Positions 8,501-18,719 are shown, counted from the stretch's first letter. The stretch is 64,000 bases of DNA from CAYVHB01 sp964450865 (GCA_964450865.1 CAYVHB010000001.1:1-64000); one strand, 5' to 3'. A program made the numbers and translations. Notes: a model not told the origin generated them from the sequence alone.

Positions 8501-9769
8501 TCAAAGGTATATGGCTTCGATGGCTGCGAGCCCCTGGGCAACCAGTGCGTCGAGGTCGAGTCCGGTTTCGGCGGCAAGTGCATCTTCCATTGAAGGATGG
8601 GTGCGCGGATGTCTGGCGACAAAGACCGTGCAGCAGTCTTCATAGGGCAGGATCGACGTCTCAAAGGTCCCAATGCGGCGGGCGACCTGGACGGTGTCAT
8701 CCTTATCCATGCCAATCAGCGGCCGGAAGACCGGCTTGCTGACCACCGAGTTGGTGGTAATAAGCGCCTCCAGAGTCTGGCTGGCAACCTGGCCCAGGCT
8801 TTCACCCGTGATCAGGGCCTTGCAATGGCGCTGTGTCGCCAGCTGGTCCGCTATCCGCATCATCAGGCGGCGCATCACAATCGTCATCATTTCCGGTGGA
8901 CAATGATCCCGCAGCGTCAGCTGGATATCCGTGAAATGGACGACATGCAACCGGATATGCCCGGCAAAACGGGTCAGGAGCCTGGCCAGTTCGATGACCT
9001 TTTCCTTGGCCCGGTCGCTGGTAAAGGGGAAGGCATGGAAATAGACGGCCTCAAGAACCATGCCGCGGGAGGCCATCATGTAGCCAGCCACAGGGCTGTC
9101 AATGCCACCCGACAACAGCAGCAGCCCGCGGCCGCTGGTACCGACCGGCAGTCCCTTCTGTGCCTTGATGATCTGGCTGTACAGGTAGATCCGGTCGCGG
9201 ACTTCAACATACAGGATAAAGTCCGGATCATGGACCTTTACCGTCAGCCGGCCGGGATAAGCCTCCAGCAGCCGGCCGCCCAGCCGTTCGCTGATCTGTG
9301 GCGAATTGAGCGGAAAGTGCTTGTCACCGCGGCGGGTCTCGACCTTGAATGACAATGGCCGTCCGTCAGCCAGCAACTCACCCACGTAGGCAATAGCCTG
9401 CCGCTCCAGCTCGGCCATGCCACTGGCAAAGCGCCGGACCGGGCTGACCGAGACGATACCGAAAATATCGGCAGCCTGTTCCTGGACGGCAGCCAGGTCG
9501 CTGGCGTTGTCCACGGCCTCGATCCAGATCCGGGACTGGCTTTGGACGATGGTGAACGTACCGATGGTCTTGAGCCGCCGGGCCAGGTTGTGAATGATCT
9601 GCTGTTCGAATTTATGGCGGTTAAGGCCTTTGAGCGTAACCTCACCCAGGCGGGCGAGCAGGACGTTGTCGTAAGCCGGCACTGCCGGGGTTGTTTTCTC
9701 GTCACCCATTGATTGTTCCTGCGGATTGCTGTCGGCAGGATTCAGTGGTGAATGCGTTTTCTCGTTCAT
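8501..9769 (-). CDS. thiI: tRNA 4-thiouridine synthetase ThiI, without rhodanese domain
   Basis: ThiI adenylates U8 of tRNA and accepts sulfur to form s4U; in some species it also feeds thiamine thiazole synthesis. The 422-residue protein has a ferredoxin-like/THUMP region over about residues 35-200, then the PP-loop SGGIDS at 220-225 and EDCCTVFVARHP near 380. The E. coli C-terminal rhodanese domain is missing, as in Bacillus, where a dedicated cysteine desulfurase supplies sulfur directly. Exactly such a desulfurase is encoded just upstream (9925-11061). The start at 9769 follows GAGGT. The first 30 residues are polar, rich in N, P and E, and probably disordered. Confidence 0.93.
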   Translation of the reverse strand: MNEKTHSPLNPADSNPQEQSMGDEKTTPAVPAYDNVLLARLGEVTLKGLNRHKFEQQIIHNLARRLKTIGTFTIVQSQSRIWIEAVDNASDLAAVQEQAADIFGIVSVSPVRRFASGMAELERQAIAYVGELLADGRPLSFKVETRRGDKHFPLNSPQISERLGGRLLEAYPGRLTVKVHDPDFILYVEVRDRIYLYSQIIKAQKGLPVGTSGRGLLLLSGGIDSPVAGYMMASRGMVLEAVYFHAFPFTSDRAKEKVIELARLLTRFAGHIRLHVVHFTDIQLTLRDHCPPEMMTIVMRRLMMRIADQLATQRHCKALITGESLGQVASQTLEALITTNSVVSKPVFRPLIGMDKDDTVQVARRIGTFETSILPYEDCCTVFVARHPRTHPSMEDALAAETGLDLDALVAQGLAAIEAIYL

Positions 9770-9924
9770 GGTACCTCATCAGATGTAAATAACAGGAACC
9801 GATTATCCAAATCAGGCACGATGATCCGATTCGGTTCTGTTTGGCAAGAAAATCGTCAATGTGGTCTGTACCGGGATCCGACCAGCCAATCACATAGAGG
9901 AGCTGGCTTCTAGAGGATCTGGCT

Positions 9925-11061
9925 TCAGCGCCGTAACCAGCGCAGATTGCCGGCAATCGCCTCGGCTGTTGCCTCCATCTCCGCGGCGCTGTTGCCGGGA
10001 GCCAGGCTGATGCGAATCGAACATTCAGCCACGGACCGGCTTACGCCCATCGCCAGCAGGACCGGCGAAGGTCCCTTTTTATGCGACGAACAGGCTGAGC
10101 CTGTTGAAACATAGATTTCCTGGCTTTCGAGGGCATGCAGCATGGTCTCGCCGCGCAAGCCGGGAAAGGCCAGATTGAGAATATGGGGTACGGCGTCTGG
10201 CGGTGAAAGCAGCCGAAAATCAATTTGCCGCGCCTGCAAGGCGGTCAGCAGGGTATCACGCAGCGTTGCAACAGCGTCGCAGCCGGCAGCCAGATTTTCA
10301 CTGGCCAGCTCGGCCGCCTGGGCCAGGGCTGCGGCCAGGGCTGCATTTTCTGTGCCCGAACGGCGATTTTTCTGCTGGCCGCCCCCATGCAGCAGCGGAG
10401 CCAGACGTATGCCCTGGCGCTGGATCAACCAGCCGATACCCTTGGGGGCTGCGAATTTGTGGCCGCTGCCGGACAGCAGATCAATCCCCCAGTCGCAAAA
10501 GGCCAGGGGCCGCTTGCCAGGTGTCTGGACGGCATCGACGTGGATAGCCGCCTGCGGACGCAGCAGATTGCGCAGCCTGGCCACTTCGTGCAGCGGATTG
10601 ACCGCCCCGGTCTCGTTGTTGACATGCAGCAGGGTAATCAGGGCTGTCTGGTCATCGATGGCGTTGGCCAGGTCTGCCAGGTCAAGCTGTCCGTTTGCCA
10701 GCAGCGGTACGGTATGAATCAGATAACCGCGGCCAGCCAGCCAGGCCAGGGTTTCCCGCGTGGCGGCGTGCTCGCCGGCTGTCGTGATGATTTTCTGTCC
10801 CAGGCGCGGATTGTGCTCGACAAATCCCTTGATTGCCGTATTGATCGACTCGGTGCCGCCAGAGGTCAGGATCACTTCATCAGCCCGGCATTGAAAAAGA
10901 CGGGCCAGGGTCTGCCGGCTGGTGGCCAGGCTTTTTTCCGCAGCCAGGCCAAGCCGGTGCAAGGAAGCCGGATTGGCAAAAAGCGTATCCATCTGGGCCG
11001 CATAATGAGCCAGGACAGCGGCGGCGGGACGGGTTGTCGCGGTGTGGTCCAGGTAGATCAT
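9925..11061 (-). CDS. Cysteine desulfurase of the NifZ type, partner of ThiI
   Basis: This 378-residue PLP enzyme has K202 in GSGHKFAAPKG and the persulfide cysteine C324 in STGSACSSHKKGP. It is clearly different from the IscS at 3156-4352. In Bacillus subtilis the homologous nifZ lies next to thiI and hands persulfide to it for s4U8 synthesis. The same order here, with a rhodanese-less ThiI, supports the same role. It starts eight bases after the GntR gene, with AAGGAG at the very end of that gene, so the two are co-transcribed. The gap to thiI is 155 bases. Confidence 0.9.
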   Translation of the reverse strand: MIYLDHTATTRPAAAVLAHYAAQMDTLFANPASLHRLGLAAEKSLATSRQTLARLFQCRADEVILTSGGTESINTAIKGFVEHNPRLGQKIITTAGEHAATRETLAWLAGRGYLIHTVPLLANGQLDLADLANAIDDQTALITLLHVNNETGAVNPLHEVARLRNLLRPQAAIHVDAVQTPGKRPLAFCDWGIDLLSGSGHKFAAPKGIGWLIQRQGIRLAPLLHGGGQQKNRRSGTENAALAAALAQAAELASENLAAGCDAVATLRDTLLTALQARQIDFRLLSPPDAVPHILNLAFPGLRGETMLHALESQEIYVSTGSACSSHKKGPSPVLLAMGVSRSVAECSIRISLAPGNSAAEMEATAEAIAGNLRWLRR

Positions 11062-11069
11062 GGGCCCGG

Positions 11070-11807
11070 TCAGCTCCTTCCGCCGTCCAGGCTGAGTTCA
11101 ACCAGGTCCGGCCGCAGGACGGCCCGCACCACCTCGCAGATATTGCCGCTGCGCGAAATGAGCCGGCAGGTAACGGCCAGGACCGGTGAGCGGCGCGAAA
11201 TGTCCAGCAGCTGCGCTTCGTCATTGTTGGCCGACCGGACAATAATTTTGCAGTTGCCTTTCTGGGGCAGCCAGGCGTATTTATTAGCCGTCATATCAAT
11301 CATGCGCCGGCCTTGCTTGAGCCCCTCGGACAAATCCGGGAACATGGCGACAGGAATCAGGGACTGGCAATGCCCGAGGGTCATGTCGCCATCGTGCAGG
11401 AGCCAGGTAAAAGACCAGAAGCCGGGATGGGCGGCGGTGGTTGGCATTTCAAAGAGCTTGTCTGCCTCTTCGCTGCCCTCCAGCCGGGCGTGTTCAAGCT
11501 CAATACCCTCGACACTGCGCTGGCTGAGCAAGGAAAAGGTAAACGGCGAGAAATTGCGCAGCTCCAGCCGCTCAGGCTCAGCCGCAACGAAAGTACCCCG
11601 CCCCTTGACGATATTCAGTGTCCCTTCAGCGACCAGCTCGGCAATGGCCTGGCGGACTGTCGGCCGGCTGAGCTGCAATTCATCACAAAGCGCCAGTTCA
11701 GATGGAATCTGGCTGCCTGGACGGTACGTTCCCACCGTGATCCGTTCCAGCAACAGGTCTTTCAATTGAGCATACAAGGGAACATTACTATGTTTATCCA
11801 GTTTCAT
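11070..11807 (-). CDS. GntR-family transcriptional regulator with UTRA domain (HutC subfamily)
   Basis: The 245-residue protein has an N-terminal winged helix-turn-helix (VPLYAQLKDLL to GRGTFVA, residues about 8-75) and a C-terminal UTRA effector domain over about 90-240. ATG 11807 is taken as the start: it follows GGAG and gives the family's usual MKLDKxSxxPLY beginning. A promoter at 11859-11889 rules out the longer open frame to 11879. It lies directly upstream of the NifZ-type desulfurase gene and so may control the desulfurase-thiI operon and itself. The effector is unknown. A palindrome typical of GntR operators is found at 17999-18012, in front of the aminotransferase gene. Confidence 0.85.
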   Translation of the reverse strand: MKLDKHSNVPLYAQLKDLLLERITVGTYRPGSQIPSELALCDELQLSRPTVRQAIAELVAEGTLNIVKGRGTFVAAEPERLELRNFSPFTFSLLSQRSVEGIELEHARLEGSEEADKLFEMPTTAAHPGFWSFTWLLHDGDMTLGHCQSLIPVAMFPDLSEGLKQGRRMIDMTANKYAWLPQKGNCKIIVRSANNDEAQLLDISRRSPVLAVTCRLISRSGNICEVVRAVLRPDLVELSLDGGRS

Positions 11808-11858
11808 AATCTGATTACTCCAGACGGCAATAAAGGGCTCCAAAAATGCTGTCATTAC

Positions 11859-11889
11859 ATCATAGCATAAAGTCATCATTGAAAGTCAA
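11859..11889 (-). promoter_or_regulatory. Promoter of the GntR-desulfurase-thiI operon
   Basis: Minus-strand TTGACT (11884-11889), a 19-base spacer and TATGAT (11859-11864). The spacer is two bases longer than ideal. A second TTGACTTTCA on the same strand lies about 50 bases further upstream, near 11935-11944. Confidence 0.5.
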
Positions 11890-12008
11890 GAATTCGGTTT
11901 GCCGGTTCACAGTGAAGATACATGCCTGCCGACTGAAAGTCAAGAAGCGGCCTGGCCGTTTTTAAAACAAGTGGGATTCAGTCCTGTAGGCCGGCATACT
12001 GGCCATAA

Positions 12009-12037
12009 GAAAAGGAGCTGCCGTGTTGACAGTCTCC
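12009..12037 (-). terminator. Possible terminator for the beta-propeller lipoprotein gene
   Basis: On the minus strand, GGAG-A-CTG pairs with CAG-CTCC around a nine-base loop (one bulge) and is followed by TTTTC. It lies about 120 bases past the stop codon. The rest of 11890-12156 holds no gene that I can support. Confidence 0.35.
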
Positions 12038-12156
12038 TCTCCTCGTTGAAATGCGATGATCAGCTTTTGGATGCCGGATCTGGTCATTAGCCATGACCCT
12101 GTACTGCCCAGGTCTGGCGCGGTTTGGTTTTTGTTTTCCGGATTGCAGTTCCCTGA

Positions 12157-14490
12157 TCAGTCGATGGCCACACCACCGCCACCCCAGTATTGCTGCTGGT
12201 CAAAACCGGGCAGTTCGACATCACCGACCCTGGCCAGTGTGCTCAGACTGCTGGCTCTGATCTGGCGATTCGAGAAAGTGAACAGGGTATCACCAATATA
12301 GGCCCCGCGGTTGACAGCATCATAACCATAGAAGGCGTTCATATCATCCTCGGTGAAGGTCTGGAGTGGTCCATTGATATCGCTCATTTTGGCAAAGTGG
12401 CTGATGCCGCCGCGCAGATTGATTTTATTATCCGAAATGCTCAGGACGATCAGGCCCTGGAAGTTGGGCTGGCCATATTCAAGCCGGCTGTCGGTTGTCG
12501 TCTTGGCCAGCAAGGCCGGGAAGGCGATCAGGTTTTTCTCTGCGGAGAACAGCAGGCTCTTGTGATTGTAATTCAGGTCGGTGAAACTGCCGCGGCTGCC
12601 AAGCAGCAAGGTGGACAGCTCTTTGGGATTCTTGAGATCGGCGATATCAAACAGGGATACCTTCAGACCTTTTTCGTAGGCAATATCCCCTTCCACGCCG
12701 ACATCATAGCCAAAACCGAGCAGCTTGTCGGTACCAAACGGGTGAAGATAGGCACTGTATCCGGGGATCTTCAGCTTGCCCAGCACTTGCGGACTGGCCG
12801 GATTGCCCAGATCCAGGACAAAGAGCGGATCTGTGGTCCGGAAAGTGACGACGTAGGCCTGATCACCCATGAAACGGACCGAGCGGATGGTTTCGCCGGC
12901 GGCCAGCCCCGTGAGCGAGCCGGCCCGCCTGAGATTGCTGTTCAGGATATAGATGTTGTTTTTTGATGGATTGGCACTGCCGGACCAGGCTTCCCCGGTC
13001 GTGGTCGCAATACGCAGATAACCTTTGTATTCATCCAGGCTGAACTGGTTGAGGATGGTGCCAGGGACCGAGCCCTTGCCGGCATCGCTGATTTTGCCGT
13101 CTTTCAGGCTGAAGCGGAAGATATCGGTAAAGCTGTCGCTGGTACCGGGCTGGGTTTTATCGGCAGGTTCCTTGTATTCATAGCGCCAGCCGAGCAGGTA
13201 CAGATACGTCGGTGAACAGTAAACCGTACCCGAGGTGCCGACCACAGCCCGCAGCTGTGGTTTTCTGGTATCATCGACGGTATTGATCGAAGCCAGGATA
13301 ACCTGGTTGCCCGGGTCACCATCCTTGATCAGGGAAATTTCGTCCGGGGAGACGGTTGTCCACTCACCGGCCGGATCAAGTTCCGTGGTTGCGGGAAAGA
13401 CATCTTCCGGCTTGATCTCTGTCTCAGGCGCAGAGGTTTGGGTGGTGGTTTCAGTTTCTCCGGTCTCGGCTGCAGAGGTGGTTTCTGACTGGCTTGTTTC
13501 GGTTATTGAAGTTTCGACGGGCCCTGTTTCTGTGGTAGTTGTTTCAATTGAATCCGGCGCTTCACCGGGCTGACCCGGTGCGACACCAGCTGAAGTCACT
13601 TCCGTCACGGGGTTGGCTCCGGCTCCGGCAGAGCCCTGTACGCCCTGTACGGCGGCAGGCTCTTGCGCGGTATCAGGCTCCACGACATCATATCGCGGCT
13701 GGATAGCCGGTTCAGCCATGGCCATCAGCCAGTACTGGTATTTTGACGAGACAACGGTCACGATATCGCCAATCTTGCGCGATGTGAGGTAGCTGCCTTC
13801 CTGGCTGAACTGGCGGGTCAGGCGGGGCCCGGACTTGTCACTGATATCGTAGACCTTGGTGGTGGTATAATTGCGCCCATTCTGATAAGGATAATACATC
13901 CGGCCCGGCATCAGGTCAGCCGGGACGCTGCTGCCAACCTGGGGCTGCTGCTCATAACGATAGCCGCTGATCAGCAAGGTCAGGCGATTGTTCTCGGGGT
14001 CAAGATACATTTCGATGACAGACTCACCGGTCACGAATTGCTTGGTCTCCATGCTGGCCTTGAAAATGATACTGGATGCAACTTTCATCTGGCCGGGCTG
14101 GCGGACGTCAACGATATACAGGCGATTGCTGGCGATGACATACAGATAACTGCCGTCAGTCTTGATCAGGTCAGCCTCGTCAACGCCCTCGACCTGGATA
14201 TTGGTCTGCGAATAGCCGGTACCGCTGGTGCCGGTCCCGGACTGGGCTGCATCGGCACGCTGGTCGTTTTCGGCCATCGCCGGCTGGCCGCCGAGGGTGT
14301 AATAGATGTTCTTCATGCTGGTCTGATGCTTGAGCATGGTGCGGATCGAGCTGATCAGCTCATCATAGCTCTGTCCGGCTGTCAGCTCACCGGCTGTCTG
14401 CTCGGTCAGGGGCGTTGTAAAAGAGCAGGCAGTCAGCCAGAGACTGCCCAGCAGACATAGGATCAGGAAGAAGGCCAGTTTTCGTTTCAT
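12157..14490 (-). CDS. Secreted beta-propeller lipoprotein (PF09826-like)
   Basis: The 777-residue protein starts with a lipoprotein signal: a Lys/Arg start, a hydrophobic core and the lipobox LTAC with C22 as the lipidated residue. The mature part resembles the secreted C-terminal beta-propeller family found in many clostridia, with phrases such as TNIQVEGVDEADLIKTDG and VRFMGDQAYVVTFR. A Thr/Glu/Ser-rich linker at about residues 290-375 separates two halves of the propeller region; it is low in complexity and probably exposed on the surface. The family function is unknown; extracellular binding or a structural role is likely. ATG 14490 follows AGGAGTGA, and a possible 35-codon ORF ends exactly at that site. 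Confidence 0.78.
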   Translation of the reverse strand: MKRKLAFFLILCLLGSLWLTACSFTTPLTEQTAGELTAGQSYDELISSIRTMLKHQTSMKNIYYTLGGQPAMAENDQRADAAQSGTGTSGTGYSQTNIQVEGVDEADLIKTDGSYLYVIASNRLYIVDVRQPGQMKVASSIIFKASMETKQFVTGESVIEMYLDPENNRLTLLISGYRYEQQPQVGSSVPADLMPGRMYYPYQNGRNYTTTKVYDISDKSGPRLTRQFSQEGSYLTSRKIGDIVTVVSSKYQYWLMAMAEPAIQPRYDVVEPDTAQEPAAVQGVQGSAGAGANPVTEVTSAGVAPGQPGEAPDSIETTTTETGPVETSITETSQSETTSAAETGETETTTQTSAPETEIKPEDVFPATTELDPAGEWTTVSPDEISLIKDGDPGNQVILASINTVDDTRKPQLRAVVGTSGTVYCSPTYLYLLGWRYEYKEPADKTQPGTSDSFTDIFRFSLKDGKISDAGKGSVPGTILNQFSLDEYKGYLRIATTTGEAWSGSANPSKNNIYILNSNLRRAGSLTGLAAGETIRSVRFMGDQAYVVTFRTTDPLFVLDLGNPASPQVLGKLKIPGYSAYLHPFGTDKLLGFGYDVGVEGDIAYEKGLKVSLFDIADLKNPKELSTLLLGSRGSFTDLNYNHKSLLFSAEKNLIAFPALLAKTTTDSRLEYGQPNFQGLIVLSISDNKINLRGGISHFAKMSDINGPLQTFTEDDMNAFYGYDAVNRGAYIGDTLFTFSNRQIRASSLSTLARVGDVELPGFDQQQYWGGGGVAID

Positions 14491-14495
14491 GAGAA

Positions 14496-14603
14496 TCACT
14501 CCTGTGTCCGATTCCCGGGGCTGCAGCCAGCCGCCAGGATTCTTGTTTGATCGTTCTGATTTTTAGACGCTTCCCCGGCGGGAAAGTTCCCGGTGATCAG
14601 CAT
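14496..14603 (-). CDS. Possible 35-codon leader ORF before the beta-propeller gene
   Basis: An ATG at 14603 follows GTGAGGAGCC on the minus strand and opens 35 codons (MLITGNFPAG at the start, NRTQE at the end). The TGA stop lies within the ribosome binding site of the lipoprotein gene, six bases before its ATG. That arrangement suits translational coupling, but the peptide resembles nothing I know and may be chance. Confidence 0.3.
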   Translation of the reverse strand: MLITGNFPAGEASKNQNDQTRILAAGCSPGNRTQE

Positions 14604-14669
14604 GGCTCCTCACTTCATCACCTTGCTGTTATAGGCCTGTTTGATGTAATGCGGTTCGTTAGCTCCCGT

Positions 14670-14711
14670 TTCGGGTGCCGTTTATTCAAGTTCGGGTTCC
14701 GTTTATATGGT
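14670..14711. repeat. Two 21-base direct repeats upstream of the beta-propeller gene
   Basis: TTCGGGTGCCGTTTAT (14670-14685) recurs as TTCGGGTTCCGTTTAT (14691-14706), one mismatch in 16, with a period of 21 bases, about two helical turns. It lies 70-110 bases before the small leader ORF. It is a candidate tandem binding site. The rest of 14712-14806 shows nothing else. Confidence 0.55.
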
Positions 14712-14806
14712 TTAATATTCAACAAGTGACAAAAATGCGATTGTTCAACGAAAGACGGGCAGGCTGCTGAATGCGGGTTGCCCGGGACTGCAGCGAAAAT
14801 CCTGCC

Positions 14807-14838
14807 ATAAAAAAGGCGGCCCTGCTGAAGGGGCCGCC
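14807..14838 (-). terminator. Intrinsic terminator of purB
   Basis: On the minus strand GGCGGCCC (14838-14831) pairs perfectly with GGGCCGCC (14822-14815) around an eight-base loop and is followed by six T. It lies about 130 bases downstream of the purB stop codon. Confidence 0.85.
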
Positions 14839-14965
14839 CGCGGGTCTGATCCGGGGACAGACAAGGGCACGGTATTGGGTAACAAAGTAAGCTGCTGATG
14901 GGATGACCTGTCGGGTGGGAAGGCGGATGGACTTACGGGCTGGATATTCTGCATTGGAGGTCCGG

Positions 14966-16399
<1,434 letters not shown>

Positions 16400-16450
16400 G
16401 GCAGGATCCATTCCTTTCCTCGACATCGGCAAATGCAAAATCGATCTCGG

Positions 16451-16561
16451 CAACGGCTTTTGTATCTATATGCTTTTACCGGCCGTTGTCATCCATATTC
16501 ATGATCTGGCAAACGGGATGTGTTATTGGCTTGACAGTCGATCGCTGCATCCATTGTACCA
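16451..16561 (-). promoter_or_regulatory. purB promoter (extended -10) and structured leader
   Basis: Minus-strand TGGTACAAT (TACAAT at 16553-16558, preceded by TG) is an extended -10 element with no good -35. In the leader that follows, CAACGGC and GCCGTTG (16488-16482 and 16457-16451) can pair around 24 bases. No purine riboswitch core was recognised. Confidence 0.4.
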
Positions 16562-16594
16562 TAACGGGAGTTAGCAACGGACCCGTCAATTGAC

Positions 16595-16636
16595 GATCAA
16601 GGCCGGGCAGTCATTGAATGGCTGCCCGGCCTGATC
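16595..16636 (-). terminator. Strong GC hairpin after the aminotransferase gene, likely terminator
   Basis: GGCCGGGCAG (16601-16610) and CTGCCCGGCC (16622-16631) pair perfectly around an 11-base loop, and outer GATC bases extend the stem. There is no U-run on either strand, so it may need help to terminate. It lies 44-85 bases past the stop of the aminotransferase gene. Confidence 0.5.
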
Positions 16637-16679
16637 GTGGCCCGACCGTGTCAGGCTGCGCTTGTTCGTGACTTCTGTC

Positions 16680-17969
16680 TCAGTTGCTGGCTGCCAGATG
16701 TTGGCGCAGGGCCGCCAGTTTGACACAGGTACAGAAAATTTCCATGGCTGGGCGCAGCTCGGGCAGCGGCGGAAATGACGGGGCCAGGCGAATGTTGCTG
16801 TCGAGCGGATCCTTGCCGTAAGGATAGGTATTGCCGGCTGGTGTCAGCTCAACCCCGCAGGCCTTGGCCAGACGGACAACCTCGGTCGCAGTCCCGGCCG
16901 GTACGAAAACGCTGATGAAATAGCCGCCCTTGGGTTTTTGCCAGCTGCACAGGCCCGTGCCGCCCAGTTCAGTCTCCAGCATTTCCAGTACGCGTTCAAA
17001 CTTGGGACGCAGGATATCGCCGTGTCGGTTCATGATCGCCCTGACGCCGTCAATATCCTTTAAGAAGCGCATATGCCGCAGCTGGTTGATCTTGTCAGGG
17101 CCAATCGTCTGAATGGTCAGCTGCTTCTTGAACCAGGCCAGGTTGGCCGCGCTGCTCGCCAGGCAAGCCATCCCGGCACCGGCATAGGTGATCTTGGATG
17201 TCGAGGCGAACTCAAAAACGCGATCCGCATGGCCGTATTCGGCGCACAGGCCGAGAATATCCGGCACGCTGTCCTGGTCATCGTCATACAGATGATGGAC
17301 ACCATAGGCATTGTCCCACCAGATCCGGAAATCAGGGGCCGCCGTCATCATGCTGGCCAGGCGCCGGCAGGTCTCCCCGGAGTAGGTAATGCCGTCAGGA
17401 TTGCTGTAAACAGGCACAGACCACATGCCCTTGATCAGCGGGTCAGCAGCGACAAGCGCTTCGACCTGGTCCATGTCCGGGCCAGTCGCGGTCATCGGGA
17501 CCGGGATCATCTCCACGCCCAGGGACTGGGTAACAAAGAAATGACGGTCATAGCCAGGCGATGGGCAAATGAATTTGATCTGTTCCTCATTGCTCCAGGG
17601 CCGGCTCGCTCCCGGCACGGCAAAGAGCATAGCGCGAACCAAGGTATCGTACATCAGGTTCAGGCTGGAATTACCCAGAACCAGAACCTGCACCGCTTCA
17701 CAGCCCAGGATGTCAGCAAAAAGCTTGCGGGCTTCCGTCAGCCCTTCGAGTCCCCCATAATTGCGGCAGTCTGTCCCATCGGCGGCAGTAAAATCGTCTT
17801 CGCTCAGGGCTGTCTGCATGGGATTAGCCAGATCCAGCTGCTCGGCACAGGGCTTGCCCCGGGTCATGTTCAGCTTCAGCTTTAAATCAGCGAACGCCTG
17901 ATAACGATGCTCGACCAGTTTCAGCTCCTGTACGAGATCCTCACGGGTCAGGCTCGAATATGAAAGCAT
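16680..17969 (-). CDS. Aspartate aminotransferase of the PF12897 (subgroup Ic) type
   Basis: This fold-type I PLP enzyme of 429 residues belongs to the family once listed as MocR-like alanine-glyoxylate aminotransferases (PF12897), of which characterised members are aspartate aminotransferases. The PLP lysine is K259 in STSKITYAGAG. N190 and the aspartate in WWDNAYGVHHL are the usual cofactor contacts, and NYGGLEGL near 70-77 is the substrate-side block. ATG 17969 follows AGGAGG with seven bases between. It has its own promoter (18010-18038) with a GntR-type palindrome overlapping the -10 region, so it is probably repressed as a single gene. It would link oxaloacetate and aspartate for nucleotide and amino acid supply. 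Confidence 0.85.
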   Translation of the reverse strand: MLSYSSLTREDLVQELKLVEHRYQAFADLKLKLNMTRGKPCAEQLDLANPMQTALSEDDFTAADGTDCRNYGGLEGLTEARKLFADILGCEAVQVLVLGNSSLNLMYDTLVRAMLFAVPGASRPWSNEEQIKFICPSPGYDRHFFVTQSLGVEMIPVPMTATGPDMDQVEALVAADPLIKGMWSVPVYSNPDGITYSGETCRRLASMMTAAPDFRIWWDNAYGVHHLYDDDQDSVPDILGLCAEYGHADRVFEFASTSKITYAGAGMACLASSAANLAWFKKQLTIQTIGPDKINQLRHMRFLKDIDGVRAIMNRHGDILRPKFERVLEMLETELGGTGLCSWQKPKGGYFISVFVPAGTATEVVRLAKACGVELTPAGNTYPYGKDPLDSNIRLAPSFPPLPELRPAMEIFCTCVKLAALRQHLAASN

Positions 17970-17998
17970 ATTGCATCCTCCTTGCACAATGCGCAATA

Positions 17999-18012
17999 AA
18001 TTGTATACAATT
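17999..18012. promoter_or_regulatory. GntR-type operator candidate AATTGTATACAATT
   Basis: A perfect 14-base palindrome that begins inside the -10 box and covers the transcription start of the aminotransferase gene. TTGTATACAA is the core of operators such as that of Bacillus GntR. A repressor bound here would block RNA polymerase. Confidence 0.55.
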
Positions 18013-18038
18013 ATAAACGAAGTTTGCAGCCTAGGCAA
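18010..18038 (-). promoter_or_regulatory. Promoter of the aspartate aminotransferase gene
   Basis: Minus-strand TTGCCT (18033-18038), a 17-base spacer, and TATAAT (18010-18015). The start point would fall near 18003, giving a leader of about 34 bases with AGGAGG near its end. Confidence 0.7.
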
Positions 18039-18176
18039 GTGAAAAAGCTTGAAAAATTGCATTATATGGCCATAATAATGAAATTCATTTGCATGTTTTC
18101 GATTCAATTTCGCCTATTGAACTGACAACCTGTGCAAGAATGCAAATCTTTTTATGCATATTTGCCAATAACCAAC

Positions 18177-18719
18177 TTAGAAATTTTCGACGGGCACAAT
18201 GTGGATTGCTCCGGCCTGCCCTGCTGCATCAAGCGTCACTTCAGCAGCCAGAAACGCAAAATCACTATTCTGCAAACGTTCATGCTGCAAATAAATCAGA
18301 GCCGTCCGCTGCAACCGTCGCCGCTTGCCGGCGGTGATGGCAGCCAGGCCTCCGCCAAATGCAGCATTATTCTGGCGGGCTTTAACCTCTATGAAATAAA
18401 TCACGCGTCCGCGCTGCATGATCAGATCGATTTCGCCAATTCGCGGGATTTCGTAATTGCTTTGCCGCAAATAAAACCCCTGCGCACGAAGATAACGGGC
18501 AACAGCCTGCTCAGCCATGGCACCAATCTGACGCTTGCCGGGCTTGTGCGCCGGAGACGCTGTTCTGGCCGGACCAGGCTGGCTGTTGCCCGGGGCCACT
18601 GCAGCGACCGGACCAGGCTGGCTGGTTGGTTGGGCCGCATGACAGGTTGTGGCTTCTTTTTCGGTAGCCGTGACGTGGCTGCCTGCGTTGGCATTGGATT
18701 GGATCGGCTTTGCTTCCAT
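18177..18719 (-). CDS. yraN: YraN family (UPF0102) putative endonuclease
   Basis: The C-terminal 120 residues match the UPF0102 family, a restriction-endonuclease-like fold: GAMAEQAVARYLRAQGF, then RIGEIDLIMQ and IYFIEVKARQ, which hold the E-x-D and E-x-K residues of the presumed nuclease site. The family function is not established. The first 60 residues are an Ala/Pro/Gln/Gly-rich extension with repeated QPGP units, not part of the family and probably disordered. The start at 18719 follows GGAGG nine bases upstream. It lies 17 bases downstream of rnhB, and this rbgA-rnhB-yraN order is common in Bacillota. Confidence 0.85.
   Translation of the reverse strand: MEAKPIQSNANAGSHVTATEKEATTCHAAQPTSQPGPVAAVAPGNSQPGPARTASPAHKPGKRQIGAMAEQAVARYLRAQGFYLRQSNYEIPRIGEIDLIMQRGRVIYFIEVKARQNNAAFGGGLAAITAGKRRRLQRTALIYLQHERLQNSDFAFLAAEVTLDAAGQAGAIHIVPVENF

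Noticed and set aside
16451..16488. Purine riboswitch in the purB leader
   Set aside because: There is an inverted repeat, but the conserved loop-loop and junction sequences of a purine riboswitch are not present and no terminator follows.
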